Assembly (NCBI GenBank): GCA_001464935.1
Contig: LNEL01000035.1
Location: 22,612 to 86,611, forward strand
Source: Gammaproteobacteria bacterium Ga0077536
Lineage (GTDB): Bacteria; Pseudomonadota; Gammaproteobacteria; Ga0077536
Reading direction: 5' to 3'
DNA: 64,000 nt
Each line of letters begins with the position of its first letter. Within the stretch, counting starts at the first letter, position 1. Below are positions 36,051 to 45,236 of this stretch, one piece after another. Position numbers and translations under genes: made by a program. The notes under the pieces were generated by a model. That model saw only the letters and a program-made list of their open reading frames with translations, was not told the origin of the DNA and made no database searches.

Positions 36051-37370
36051 TCAGCCGCTGTCGAGCGCATCGTCCATGACCGCCGCCCCATCGGCCCGCG
36101 TCACCATCACTTTGTCGATGCGCGGCCCGTCCATGTCGACGATTTCGAACAGGTAGTTGTCGATCCGCAGCTGCTCGCCAGTCTCCGGCAGGCGCTCCAG
36201 ATGCCACAGCAGGAAGCCCGCGACGCTGTCGAAACTGCGGTCGGCAGGCAGATTGACCAGGCCGAGATGATCGGCCAGCACGTCGATCAGCAGATCGCCG
36301 TCGACGAGCCAGGAATCCTCGCCGCGCGGGACGATGGTGCCCTCGTCTTCGCCACGCGAACCGAAGCCCGGCACGATGGTGTTGAGGATGTCGGTCGCGG
36401 TGATGAGGCCGATCACCTCGTCGCGATCGTCGACGACGAACAGCATGTGCGTGCCGGCATCGCGCAGTCCTTCGAGGAATTCCGTGGCGGGCATGTTCGG
36501 ATGAATGCGCGGCGGATGCGTCAGCACGCGTTCGAAATCGACTTCGACTCCCCCGAGCAGTTGCGCCAGCACCGCGCGGGCCTCCAGCAGCCCCATCACG
36601 CTCGGCGGCTCGCCGCGCACCGCAATCACGCGCGAATGTTCGGCCGCCCGCAACTGTCGCCAGATCTCCTCGCGCGGCGCATCGAGATCGACCGTCACGA
36701 ACTGCTCGCGCTCGGTCATGATGAGTTCGGCGCGGCGGTCGGCGAGCCGCATCACGCCGCTCAGCATTTCACGCTCGAGATCCTTCAGCACGCCGGCCCG
36801 CGCGCCTTCGTGGATCACCGCCTTGACCTCTTCTTCCGTGATGCCCTGCACGGCCTCGCCGCGGTCGCCGACCAGCGACAGCAGGGACTGCGACGCCACT
36901 TCGAGCACGATCACGGCGGGGTGCGCCATGCGCAGGACCCAGCGCATCGGGATTGCCACCGTGGCCGCGATCGATTCCGGATTTCGCAGCGCAAGCTGTT
37001 TCGGCACGAGTTCGCCGACGACGATCGACAGGAACGTGATGCCGACGACGACGATGAACATCGCGATGAATTCGCCGTATGGCGCGATGAACGACAGGGC
37101 ATTGAGCGCGGCGCCCAGATGCTCGGACAAGGTCGCACCCCCGAACGCGCCGGCCAGCACGCCGACCAGTGTGATGCCGATCTGCACCGTCGACAGGAAT
37201 CGACCGGGATCCTCGGCCAGCCCAAGCGCGACGCGCGCGCCGCGCGATCCGCGCTCGGCAAGTACCTTGAGGCGGTGCTTGTTCGAGGACACCACCGCCA
37301 TCTCGGCCATCGCGAGTGCGCCGTTGAAGACGATCAGCACGAACACCACGAAGACTTCGAGCCACATCAT
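36051..37370 (-). CDS. CNNM/CorC-type (UPF0053, hemolysin family) membrane protein with CBS pair
   Basis: 439 residues from ATG 37370, preceded by AAGGAGG. N-terminal DUF21 domain of four membrane segments ([19 protein letters not shown]..., [17 protein letters not shown]), a tandem CBS domain ([17 protein letters not shown] and [20 protein letters not shown]) and a C-terminal CorC_HlyC domain (RIDKVMV). Members export Mg/Co or sense divalent cations; the name hemolysin is historical. The ATG overlaps the previous gene's stop (ATGA), so it is the last gene of a coupled run. Confidence 0.9.
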   Translation of the reverse strand: MMWLEVFVVFVLIVFNGALAMAEMAVVSSNKHRLKVLAERGSRGARVALGLAEDPGRFLSTVQIGITLVGVLAGAFGGATLSEHLGAALNALSFIAPYGEFIAMFIVVVGITFLSIVVGELVPKQLALRNPESIAATVAIPMRWVLRMAHPAVIVLEVASQSLLSLVGDRGEAVQGITEEEVKAVIHEGARAGVLKDLEREMLSGVMRLADRRAELIMTEREQFVTVDLDAPREEIWRQLRAAEHSRVIAVRGEPPSVMGLLEARAVLAQLLGGVEVDFERVLTHPPRIHPNMPATEFLEGLRDAGTHMLFVVDDRDEVIGLITATDILNTIVPGFGSRGEDEGTIVPRGEDSWLVDGDLLIDVLADHLGLVNLPADRSFDSVAGFLLWHLERLPETGEQLRIDNYLFEIVDMDGPRIDKVMVTRADGAAVMDDALDSG

Positions 37371-39007
37371 GCCGGCATTCCTCCTTGAGGCCTGCCCAGG
37401 CCCGCCGCGCCCAGTCGATGGATGCCGCGCGGCGAATACCCGGCCTCGTCCTCGGCGCCCAGCAGGGCCGCCGCCGTGTACAGCGCGGCCAGCCACATCT
37501 CGGTGCCGCGCAGGCTCGCCACCTGTCCCGGCGCGAACGCAAAGCCCGCATCGGGCTGCCAGCGCGCGCTGATCAGCGCAATCTGCGTGGCGGCGAAACG
37601 CCGGGCCTCGTCTGCCCGATGGGTCGTCGCCCGTCCGCACAGCCACAACGCGTGCAGCGCGTCGAGCACGTTGCAGGCGGTTGCGCCGCGGGCTGCGAAG
37701 TCGCCGAACAGGCGGGCATGCGCCAGCACCGTGTCGATCGTCGATTCGGGATACGGCACGCGCAGGCCGAACTGCGCGTAAGTGCCGCGCGTCACCCGGT
37801 AAAAACCGTTGACCGGCTGCAGCCAGCCCTGCGCGCGCTGGCCACCGCTCCACAGGCCCGTGTGCGGCAGACAGTGCGCGTTGAGCCACTCGAACAGCAC
37901 GGCGCAGGCCAGCGGCCGCTCGCCACCCCCGTCGTGCCCGTGCGCCGCATTGAAATACATCGCACTGGCCAGGCTGTCGACCCAGGCGCCGGCGTTCCAG
38001 GGCTGCTCGCGCCACGGCAGCCGCTCGAGCCAGCCCGTGATGTCGCTGGCGCCCATTGCAGCCACCGCGGCAAACGGGCGTGCATAGCGCGCGCCGACGC
38101 ACTCGAGAGCGTAGCCCACGCACAACACGTGATACGCGGTGTTGAAATCACCGAGTGGCAGCGTGACGGCCGCGGCCCCGTCACGCGAGGAATCGAGCGG
38201 CAGACCCGATCCAGCATCCTGCGTCGCCAGCAGCGTGGCCGCGTGGTCCGCGGCCGGTGATGCGCCGAACATGGCGGCGAGTTCGATCGCATCGCAGCGC
38301 GCGCGCAGACTCGGCCGGTCGCCCGGCGTGTCGGTGAACTGCCCGTCGGGGAGGCGATGCGCCTGCAGGATGCTGCGCCACTGGCGTTCGACGTTCGCGC
38401 CCAGGGCCCTGAGCACGGCGCCCGGGCGCGCGGGCCGGGCCGGTCGCGGTTGACGTCGATCGCGAATGACGCGCGCGGGATTGCCGACGACCACGGCATA
38501 GGCCGGCACGTCCGCCGTCACCACCGCACCGGCGCCCACGATCGCGTGGCTGCCGACCTGCACGCCGTCGAGGATCTGCGCGCCCGCGCCGATCCAGACG
38601 TCGTCGCCGATATCGATGCCCTGCCGTCGGATGCCCTGGGTGAAGATCGGGCGCGCGATGTCGTCGGCGACGTGTTCGAAGCCGATCAGGCTCGCGTGCG
38701 ACGCGATGCGCACCGCGTTGCCGAGCCGGATCCGCCCGCGCAGGACGGCATGGGAATTGAACGTGCAGAACTGGCCGGCGGTGATCTCACCGGCGAGGAT
38801 GGCCCAGGCCGAAATCAGGCAGGCGGCCCCGAAACTGAAGCGTTCGGGATCGAGCCCGGCAAGCGGCGACACGTAACAGCGTTCGCCGAAGCTCATCACG
38901 CCGTCCGCCGCCAGCGCCGCCTGCAGGCGTTGCTGCGCGACGCGTGCCGCCTCGTCGGCTTCGCGTTCGAAATGCCACGGGGCGAGATCGAAACGCGTCG
39001 CGAGCAT
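37367..39007 (-). CDS. Fusion of a left-handed beta-helix acyltransferase and an alpha/alpha-toroid domain
   Basis: 546 residues from ATG 39007 (GTG 39013 overlapping the panE-like stop is an alternative). Residues about 40-200 contain hexapeptide repeats ([62 protein letters not shown]), the CatB/Maa-like acetyltransferase helix with its C-terminal [10 protein letters not shown]. From about 210 on, repeated helix pairs ([56 protein letters not shown]) resemble a six-hairpin/terpenoid-toroid fold. I know of no named protein with this pairing. Function unknown; capping or modification of a surface sugar is possible. Confidence 0.75.
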   Translation of the reverse strand: MLATRFDLAPWHFEREADEAARVAQQRLQAALAADGVMSFGERCYVSPLAGLDPERFSFGAACLISAWAILAGEITAGQFCTFNSHAVLRGRIRLGNAVRIASHASLIGFEHVADDIARPIFTQGIRRQGIDIGDDVWIGAGAQILDGVQVGSHAIVGAGAVVTADVPAYAVVVGNPARVIRDRRQPRPARPARPGAVLRALGANVERQWRSILQAHRLPDGQFTDTPGDRPSLRARCDAIELAAMFGASPAADHAATLLATQDAGSGLPLDSSRDGAAAVTLPLGDFNTAYHVLCVGYALECVGARYARPFAAVAAMGASDITGWLERLPWREQPWNAGAWVDSLASAMYFNAAHGHDGGGERPLACAVLFEWLNAHCLPHTGLWSGGQRAQGWLQPVNGFYRVTRGTYAQFGLRVPYPESTIDTVLAHARLFGDFAARGATACNVLDALHALWLCGRATTHRADEARRFAATQIALISARWQPDAGFAFAPGQVASLRGTEMWLAALYTAAALLGAEDEAGYSPRGIHRLGAAGLGRPQGGMPA

Positions 39008-39009
39008 CG

Positions 39010-39981
39010 TCACGCGGGTTGCGCAGGCCGGCCGCGGTTCACGGTGGCGACCAGCCGGTAGCACAGCGCCGTGACCGGCATTGCGAGGCCCAGCGCCTCG
39101 CCTGCCCGCAGCGCATAGCCCACCGTTTCCTCGAGTTCGAGTGCGCGACCGCGTGTGGCGTCCTGCAGGCTCGACATGCGATGGCCCGGCGCCTGCTGCG
39201 CGAACGTCGCGCCGACCTCACGCACCAGCGCGACCGCGTTGGCGTCGGTGGCGGCGACGATGCCGGCCACCGGCAGCGGGGACTGGTCCCGCAGCACAAT
39301 GCCGCGCGCGTCCGCGAGCGCCGCCATCTCGCGCGTGATGCGCACGACGAGTTCGGCAGCATCCGGGTCGGACAGGAATGCCGCGGTGTTCAGACGTGTC
39401 AGCACCGCGAGCATCATCAGGGCGTTCCAGCCGACATATTTCGACCACAGCACGGTCCGGATGGCGTCGCTTTCACGGGTCGTGATCCCGGCCGCCTGCA
39501 GCGCCGCCACGAGTTCGCCGGCGCGCGACGAATGTCCGCCGCCGGGTTCGCCGACATGCAGACAGACATTGCGTGTGAAGAGCACGCTGCCGTCGTCACG
39601 CAGTTCGCCGCTGAAATCGGCCATTGCGCCGAGCACGCAGGCCGCGCCGAACGCCTCGGCGAGTTCCTCGTCCTTCACCACGCCGTTCTGCACGGACAGG
39701 GCGACGGTGGGCGCCAGTGCGCGCAGGGAGGCGAGCGCGGCGCGACTGTCCGGCGTTTTCACGGTATTGATGAACAGATCCGCGCCGCGCAGGTGCGCGG
39801 GCTCGGTGCTGATCGGACACATCACGCTGATGGTCGCAAGACCGCTGACGGTGAGCGGATGGGCGCGCAGGTGCGCCGCGCGTTGCCCGCGTGCGATCAG
39901 GACGACCTCGTGACCGTCGCGCAGCAGATGGGCGGCGAGAATGCTGCCGAGGGCGCCCGCGCCGAGAATCACGCAACGCAT
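39010..39981 (-). CDS. 2-Dehydropantoate 2-reductase family (PanE/ApbA-like) oxidoreductase
   Basis: 323 residues. N-terminal Rossmann GAGALGS (residues 8-14) with IARGQ ending the second strand, which favours [24 protein letters not shown] and [12 protein letters not shown] with the catalytic-type lysine are characteristic of the family. Makes (R)-pantoate for CoA in the classical case; many paralogues reduce other 2-oxo acids, and the lack of panB/panC nearby makes pantothenate only a possibility. Ends 2 bases before the fusion gene and starts one base after the lipoprotein gene, so the run is tightly coupled. Confidence 0.88.
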   Translation of the reverse strand: MRCVILGAGALGSILAAHLLRDGHEVVLIARGQRAAHLRAHPLTVSGLATISVMCPISTEPAHLRGADLFINTVKTPDSRAALASLRALAPTVALSVQNGVVKDEELAEAFGAACVLGAMADFSGELRDDGSVLFTRNVCLHVGEPGGGHSSRAGELVAALQAAGITTRESDAIRTVLWSKYVGWNALMMLAVLTRLNTAAFLSDPDAAELVVRITREMAALADARGIVLRDQSPLPVAGIVAATDANAVALVREVGATFAQQAPGHRMSSLQDATRGRALELEETVGYALRAGEALGLAMPVTALCYRLVATVNRGRPAQPA

Positions 39982-39982
39982 G

Positions 39983-40705
39983 TCAGTGCGACAGCCCGGT
40001 TTCCTGCGCGGCCGTCAGTACGGCCGCCTGCAGGGCAGTGGTGAGGTTTGCGTTCAGCACCGGCGCCGCGGATGCGTCGATGTCGATCGCGCCGTCACTC
40101 GCGTAGCCATCCCGCCAGGCGTCGGCGGTGAGCGGCGTCTGGCTCAACCCGTCGGCGAAACCGATCACGGATCCATTGTCCACATCGAGCGCTTCGAGTT
40201 TCACGCTCGCATAGGCGTGCGTGCCGCCGCCTTCGTGCTGCACGACGCCGTAGCCGACGAGGTTCTCGATCGACTCGCCGACGAAATCGCGTTCGGCCTG
40301 GCGGTAGACGATGACCAGCATGTCGATGTCCTTGCCCGCCGCCAGGGCGCGCAGCGGGGCGTGAACCAGGGACGGGTTCGGATACGCCTGGCTGCTGGCG
40401 TAGACGGCCGCGTAGTCATCGGCCTGATAATCGAGCGGCACCACGGTCAGGCCCATGCCGCGCAGGCGGCCTGCGAGGTAGGGCGTGATCGCCGCCACCG
40501 GATCCCAGCCCGGCAGCGCCGCGGTGCCGTGCGTGCTCTTGGTCGGCTGCAGTGCGATGCGGGCCACGCGCGGCGCAGCGTCGAGCAACACCACGATCGC
40601 GGCGCGATTCTTCAGCTGGCGGTGCTCGGGCGTCACGCGGGGTTGATCGAAGTTCAGACAGCCTGCGAGCAGCAGGCTCAGCAACAACAGGGCACGCCGG
40701 GTCAT
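39983..40705 (-). CDS. Hypothetical outer- or inner-membrane lipoprotein
   Basis: 240 residues with a type II signal: MTRRALLLLSLLLAGC, lipidated Cys at 16 followed by Leu, which does not have the Asp +2 inner-membrane retention signal, so outer membrane is likelier. The mature domain (ITPYLAGRLRGMGLTVVPL, DIDMLVIVYRQAERDF, GSVIGFADGLSQTPL) is alpha/beta without a known name. First gene of the minus-strand run and divergent from the molybdopterin enzyme. Confidence 0.75.
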   Translation of the reverse strand: MTRRALLLLSLLLAGCLNFDQPRVTPEHRQLKNRAAIVVLLDAAPRVARIALQPTKSTHGTAALPGWDPVAAITPYLAGRLRGMGLTVVPLDYQADDYAAVYASSQAYPNPSLVHAPLRALAAGKDIDMLVIVYRQAERDFVGESIENLVGYGVVQHEGGGTHAYASVKLEALDVDNGSVIGFADGLSQTPLTADAWRDGYASDGAIDIDASAAPVLNANLTTALQAAVLTAAQETGLSH

Positions 40706-40737
40706 GCGGGCTGATTCCGTCAGGGAAGACCAGCCGC

Positions 40738-40743
40738 ACTATA
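40738..40743 (-). promoter_or_regulatory. Putative -10 (TATAGT) for the lipoprotein-panE run
   Basis: TATAGT on the minus strand lies 32 bases before the ATG at 40705 in the divergent region 40706-40894. No clear -35. Confidence 0.35.
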
Positions 40744-40894
40744 CTCGACCGGGCTGCGCGACGGCGATTGCCCGCGGTTCGGCGCCTCGGTAGATTGGCC
40801 GTTCGGGAACACGCCGGGCGATGGCTTCGATGCTGTCGGGTGCGGGCCGCGGCAGCGGCGCAGATTGAGACCTCTTTTGGCCGGGAGACACGGG

Positions 40895-42967
40895 ATGGGC
40901 GCTGACGCACAACTGTTTCACACGACCTGCCCGCACGACTGCCCGTCGAGCTGCGCACTGGTCGTCGAGCGCTTGCCGGACAATCGCCTCGGGCGCGTGC
41001 GCGGCGCCGATGAGCACACCTACACGGCCGGCGTCATCTGCAGCAAGGTGGCCCGCTATGCCGAGCGCGTGCATCACCCGGATCGCCTGCTGTACCCGCT
41101 GAAGCGTACCGGCCCGAAGGGCAGTCGCCAGTTCACCCGGATCTCCTGGGACGACGCGCTCGATGAAGTCGCCGCGCGCCTGCTCGACGCCGAGCGGCGC
41201 CATGGCGCCGAAACGGTGTGGCCGTATTACTACGCCGGCACGATGGGCCTCGTGATGCGCGACGGCATCAACCGCCTGCGGCATGCCAAGCGCTATTCGG
41301 GCCAGCATTCGACGATCTGCACGACGCTCGCGTGGAGCGGCTTTCTGGCCGGTACCGGCAAGCTGGCCGGCGTTGATCCGCGCGAAATGGCACGCGCCGA
41401 TGTCGTGACGATCTGGGGCACGAACGCGGCGAGTACGCAGGTCAACGTGATGACGCACGCGCTGCGCGCGCGGCGCGAACGCGGCGCCAGGCTGGTCGTC
41501 GTCGACACCTACCGCAATGCGACGGCCGAACAGGCCGATCTGTTCCTGTGCGTGAAGCCCGGCACCGATGCCGCACTGGCCTGCGGCGTGATGCACGCGC
41601 TGTTTCGCGACGGGCGCGTCGATCGCGCCTATCTCGCTTCGCATACGCGCGATGCCGCCGCGCTCGAAGCCCATCTCGCGACGCGCACGCCGGCCTGGGC
41701 GAGTGCGATCTGCGGCGTGCCAGCCAGCGACATCGAAGCCTATGCCGCGCTCATCGGCGCGCATCCGCGCAGCTTTTTTCGCCTCGGCTACGGCTTCTCG
41801 CGTCAGCGCAACGGTGCAGTCAACATGCATGCGGCACTGTGCATACCGACGGTGCTCGGCGCCTGGCAGCACGAGGGCGGCGGTGCATTCCACACGAACG
41901 GTGCGATCTTTCACTGGAACAAGACCCTGATCGAGGGGCTCGACGTGCGCGATCCGGCCGTGCGCATGCTCGACCAGTCGCGCATCGGGCCGGTGCTCAC
42001 CGGCGATCGTCGCGATCTCGGCGATGGCCCGCCGGTAACGGCGCTGTTCATCCAGAACACGAACCCGATGTCGGTCGCGCCGGACCTCGGGCTCGTGCAT
42101 CGCGGGTTCGCGCGCGAGGACCTCTTCACCTGCGTCCACGAACAGTTCATGACGGAGACTGCGGCGATGGCCGACATCGTGCTGCCGGCCACGATGTTCC
42201 TCGAGCACGACGATCTCTACCAGGGCGGAGGTCACCAGCACATTCAGCTCGGCCCCAAGGTGCTCGAACCGCCCGGCGAGTGCCGCAGCAATCACGAGGT
42301 CCTGTGCGGCATCGCGCGGCGCGTCGGCGCGACGCATGCCGGCTTCGGGATGAGCTCACGCGAAATCGTCGACTGGACGCTGCAAGAGTCGGGCTGGGGC
42401 GATCTCGCGAGCCTCGAAGCCGCGCGCTGGCGCGACTGCCAGCCGCCGTTCGACACCGCGCATTACCTCGAGGGCTTTGCGCATGCCGACCGGCGTTTTC
42501 ATTTTGCGCCCGACTGGTCGGCGCTGGCGGGCCAGGCGTTCGGCAGCGGCGAGCCGCCACCGGCGCTGCCCGATTACTGGCCCGTGATCGAAGAGGCCAA
42601 CGCGACCTATCCGTTCCGACTCGTCACCGCGCCGGCCCGGCATTTCCTGAATTCGAGTTTCACCGAAACGCCGACCTCACGCCGCCGTGAAGGACGCCCG
42701 ACCGTGATGCTGCACCCCGCCGACGCCGCCGCCCTGCAGGTCGCCGACGGCGCGCCGGTCAGGCTCGCCAGCGTGCGTGGCGCGGTCTCCGTGCATGTCG
42801 AGATCTTCGATGGACTCCAGCGTGGCGTGGCGGTCGTCGAGAGCATCTGGCCGAATGCGGCCTTCCCCGAAGGCGTCGGCATCAATGCGCTGACGGGTGC
42901 GGACCCGGGCGCGCCAATCGGCGGTGCGGCGTTTCACGACAACCGGATCAGCATCACGGCCCTGTAG
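40895..42967 (+). CDS. Molybdopterin oxidoreductase family protein (stand-alone catalytic subunit)
   Basis: 690 residues from ATG 40895 (GGGAG ahead). The N-terminus has a 4Fe-4S motif C12-x3-C16-x3-C20-x28-C49 and no Tat signal, so it is probably cytoplasmic. The molybdopterin-bis-guanine-dinucleotide regions follow: ADVVTIWGTNAASTQVN, RFGYGFSRQRNGAVNMHA-like segment (about 295-310), and a C-terminal beta-barrel (molydop_binding) near RREGRPTVMLHPADA. A residue coordinating Mo cannot be assigned by eye. No electron-transfer or membrane subunit is adjacent, unusual for this superfamily; substrate unknown. Confidence 0.9.
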   Translation: MGADAQLFHTTCPHDCPSSCALVVERLPDNRLGRVRGADEHTYTAGVICSKVARYAERVHHPDRLLYPLKRTGPKGSRQFTRISWDDALDEVAARLLDAERRHGAETVWPYYYAGTMGLVMRDGINRLRHAKRYSGQHSTICTTLAWSGFLAGTGKLAGVDPREMARADVVTIWGTNAASTQVNVMTHALRARRERGARLVVVDTYRNATAEQADLFLCVKPGTDAALACGVMHALFRDGRVDRAYLASHTRDAAALEAHLATRTPAWASAICGVPASDIEAYAALIGAHPRSFFRLGYGFSRQRNGAVNMHAALCIPTVLGAWQHEGGGAFHTNGAIFHWNKTLIEGLDVRDPAVRMLDQSRIGPVLTGDRRDLGDGPPVTALFIQNTNPMSVAPDLGLVHRGFAREDLFTCVHEQFMTETAAMADIVLPATMFLEHDDLYQGGGHQHIQLGPKVLEPPGECRSNHEVLCGIARRVGATHAGFGMSSREIVDWTLQESGWGDLASLEAARWRDCQPPFDTAHYLEGFAHADRRFHFAPDWSALAGQAFGSGEPPPALPDYWPVIEEANATYPFRLVTAPARHFLNSSFTETPTSRRREGRPTVMLHPADAAALQVADGAPVRLASVRGAVSVHVEIFDGLQRGVAVVESIWPNAAFPEGVGINALTGADPGAPIGGAAFHDNRISITAL

Positions 42968-43195
42968 CGTCGGCCCGATGGCTTCGCTTCCAGCGCAACG
43001 AATGCGCCGTGCCGCCGCCGCGCGCGGCGGCCGACGTCACGCCCGGCGCAGGACGCAGCACTCGAACGGCATGCGATGCGCGTGCGTGAAACGCGCCCGC
43101 AGGCTGCGCCTGTCGCGCAGGGCCGGTGTCCGCCGGCCGTGCGGGTCGTCGGACCACGACCTCCAGTTCAAGCAACCCACAACAAGGAAGCCACG

Positions 43196-43828
43196 ATGGC
43201 CAAACTGCTCTATGTCGAAGCCTCTCCCCGCAAACAGCGCTCCGCCTCGATCGAGGTCGCGCGGGCGTTTCTCGCCGCCTATCGCGCTGCGCACCCGGCG
43301 GACACGATTGAGACGGTCGATGTGTGGAACCTCGATCTGCCGGCGTTCGACGGGCATGCGCTCGACGCCAAGTACGCAGCCCTGAATGGCGTCGAGCGCA
43401 CGCCGGAACAGCAGGCCATCTGGGCGCGGATCAGCGAACTGGCGCGCCCGCTGCGCGAGGCCGACAAGCTCGTGTTCTCGCTGCCGATGTGGAACTTCGG
43501 CATTCCCTACCGGCTGAAGCATTACATCGACGTCGTGTCGCAGAAGGACCTGCTGTTCACCTTCGACGAAAAAGGCCTGAACGGCCTGCTCGGCGGCAAG
43601 AAGGCGCTCGCGATCTACGCGCGCGGCGCGGAGTTCGGCGCCGACTCGCAGACCCCCGCCGCCGGCTGGGATCTGCAGGCGGGCTACATGGACCTCTGGT
43701 TCCGCTTCACCGGCATCACCGACGTCAGTGCCGTCTACCTGGAGAAGACCCTCTACGGACCGGACGCCGATCGCGCAGCGCGCGAGGCTGCGTGCGCCGA
43801 AGCGGTCGCGCTCGCCCGGACCTTCTGA
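43196..43828 (+). CDS. azoR: FMN-dependent NADH-azoreductase (AzoR-like)
   Basis: 210 residues from ATG 43196 (AAGGAAG RBS). Flavodoxin-like fold: KLLYVEASPRKQRSASIEVA phosphate-binding start, FSLPMWNFGIPYRLKHYID (the FMN/substrate loop), and LYARGAEFGAD-type region. Reduces quinones and azo dyes with NADH in vitro; protection against electrophilic quinones is the likely role. Next gene is a Rieske oxygenase 64 bases downstream on the same strand. Confidence 0.93.
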   Translation: MAKLLYVEASPRKQRSASIEVARAFLAAYRAAHPADTIETVDVWNLDLPAFDGHALDAKYAALNGVERTPEQQAIWARISELARPLREADKLVFSLPMWNFGIPYRLKHYIDVVSQKDLLFTFDEKGLNGLLGGKKALAIYARGAEFGADSQTPAAGWDLQAGYMDLWFRFTGITDVSAVYLEKTLYGPDADRAAREAACAEAVALARTF

Positions 43829-43892
43829 CGCGGCATGTCTGCACGCCGCCGGGCGGCTTGAAAGCACCCGGCGGCGGGGGCACACTCGGCCG

Positions 43893-45035
43893 ATGCAACA
43901 CGCCGAACAGACCGCGATCGCCGCCCGCCTCCTGCGTTACATCGACGAAGGCACGCTGCAACTCGGCGACGACGTCTACCGCCAGCCCGTCGACGAATAC
44001 ACCAGCCCCGCGCACGCCGCGCTCGAACGCCAGCAGCTGTTCCGCGAGCAGCCGCTGTGCGTGGGGCTCAGCGGCGACCTGCCGGCAGCCGGCAGTTATC
44101 GCGTGCACGATGTGGCCGGCCTGCCGCTGCTGCTGACCCGCGATACGGCCGGCCGCTTCCGCGCCCTGTTGAACGTCTGCCGGCACCGCGGCGCGCGCGT
44201 CGCCGAGGGCTGCGGCAGCGCACGCGGCTTTGCGTGCCCGTACCACGCCTGGACCTACGGGCTCGACGGCAGCCTGCTCAGCCGGCCCGAGGACGCGTCG
44301 TTTCCCGGCGTCGATCGCGTCGACCACGGGCTGCGTGAACTCGCGGCAGAGGAACGCGGCGGGCTGCTGTGGCTGCACCCGACGCCGGGGCGCGCGCTGG
44401 ATCTCGCGGCGTCGCTGGGTCCGCTGGCTGCCGAACTGGCCGGCTTCGACCTCGGGCGCTTCCACCCGTACGCGACGCGCGTGCTGACGCGTCGCATGAA
44501 CTGGAAACTGGCGCTCGACACCTTTCTCGAGTCCTATCATTTCTGCGTGCTGCACAAGGACTCGATCTGCTCGATCTTTCACCAGAACCTGGCGACCTTC
44601 GACACCTACGGCGCGCATTTCCGGCTGATCTCACCCCGCCGCAGCATCGCGCGGCTGCGCGAACAGGCCGAGCAGGACTGGCAGGTCCTGCCCCACCTCG
44701 TGATTATTTATGTGCTGTTCCCGAACACGGTCCTGGTGTGGCAGGGGGAGCAGGTCGAGCTGTGGCAGATCTTCCCGGACGGCGCAGATCCCGCGTCGTC
44801 GGTCCTGCAGCTGACGCTCTACTCGCCCGGCCCGGCGGACACCGACAAGGCCCGACGGCACTGGGACCGCAATCTCGAGCTGGTGCTGCACGTCGTCGAG
44901 AACGAGGACTTCCCGGTCGGCGAAGGCATCCAGGTCAGCTTTGGCTCGGGCGCGCAGTCGCATATCGTCTTCGGTCGCAACGAACCCGCCCTCGCCCACT
45001 TCCATCGGGCCGTCACGGCCGCCGCCGCCGGCTGA
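43893..45035 (+). CDS. Rieske non-heme iron oxygenase, alpha-subunit type
   Basis: 380 residues from ATG 43893. The Rieske domain has the 2Fe-2S ligands C-x-H (NVCRHRGARV, Cys about 95) and C-x2-H (ACPYHAWTYG). The catalytic domain has DTFLESYHFCVLHKD, where the bridging Asp/Glu and the two His of the mononuclear iron facial triad are expected. Related to phenylpropionate/choline-monooxygenase-like oxygenases; no beta subunit, ferredoxin or reductase is encoded beside it, so redox partners must be shared. It follows the azoreductase and could be in the same transcript. Substrate not predictable. Confidence 0.9.
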   Translation: MQHAEQTAIAARLLRYIDEGTLQLGDDVYRQPVDEYTSPAHAALERQQLFREQPLCVGLSGDLPAAGSYRVHDVAGLPLLLTRDTAGRFRALLNVCRHRGARVAEGCGSARGFACPYHAWTYGLDGSLLSRPEDASFPGVDRVDHGLRELAAEERGGLLWLHPTPGRALDLAASLGPLAAELAGFDLGRFHPYATRVLTRRMNWKLALDTFLESYHFCVLHKDSICSIFHQNLATFDTYGAHFRLISPRRSIARLREQAEQDWQVLPHLVIIYVLFPNTVLVWQGEQVELWQIFPDGADPASSVLQLTLYSPGPADTDKARRHWDRNLELVLHVVENEDFPVGEGIQVSFGSGAQSHIVFGRNEPALAHFHRAVTAAAAG

Positions 45036-45155
45036 TGGCCTCCTGAGCGAAACCCGACGCCGCCCGCGTCGTGGTTTTGACTCGCTGTCGCCGGGACGGC
45101 TGCCAAAGTGTCGACTGGTACACATCGGCGAGGCGGGCACGGGACGGCACGAGCC

Positions 45156-45185
45156 TTGCTGTGCAGGCGCATGCAAGTTTTATCT
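45156..45185 (+). promoter_or_regulatory. Candidate promoter for the REC-PAS-GGDEF-EAL gene
   Basis: TTGCTG (45156-45161) and TTATCT (45180-45185), spacer 18, giving a leader of about 45 bases. A small inverted repeat CTGACC/GGTCAG (45201-45220) lies between promoter and ATG. Confidence 0.35.
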
Positions 45186-45236
45186 TCCCGTGCCGCTACC
45201 CTGACCGGATCAACGGTCAGCTCGCGCACCCAACCT

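Noticed and set aside
43011..43031. GCCGCCG...CGGCGGC hairpin before the azoreductase
   Set aside because: No T-run and no regulatory pattern; likely chance in GC-rich DNA.
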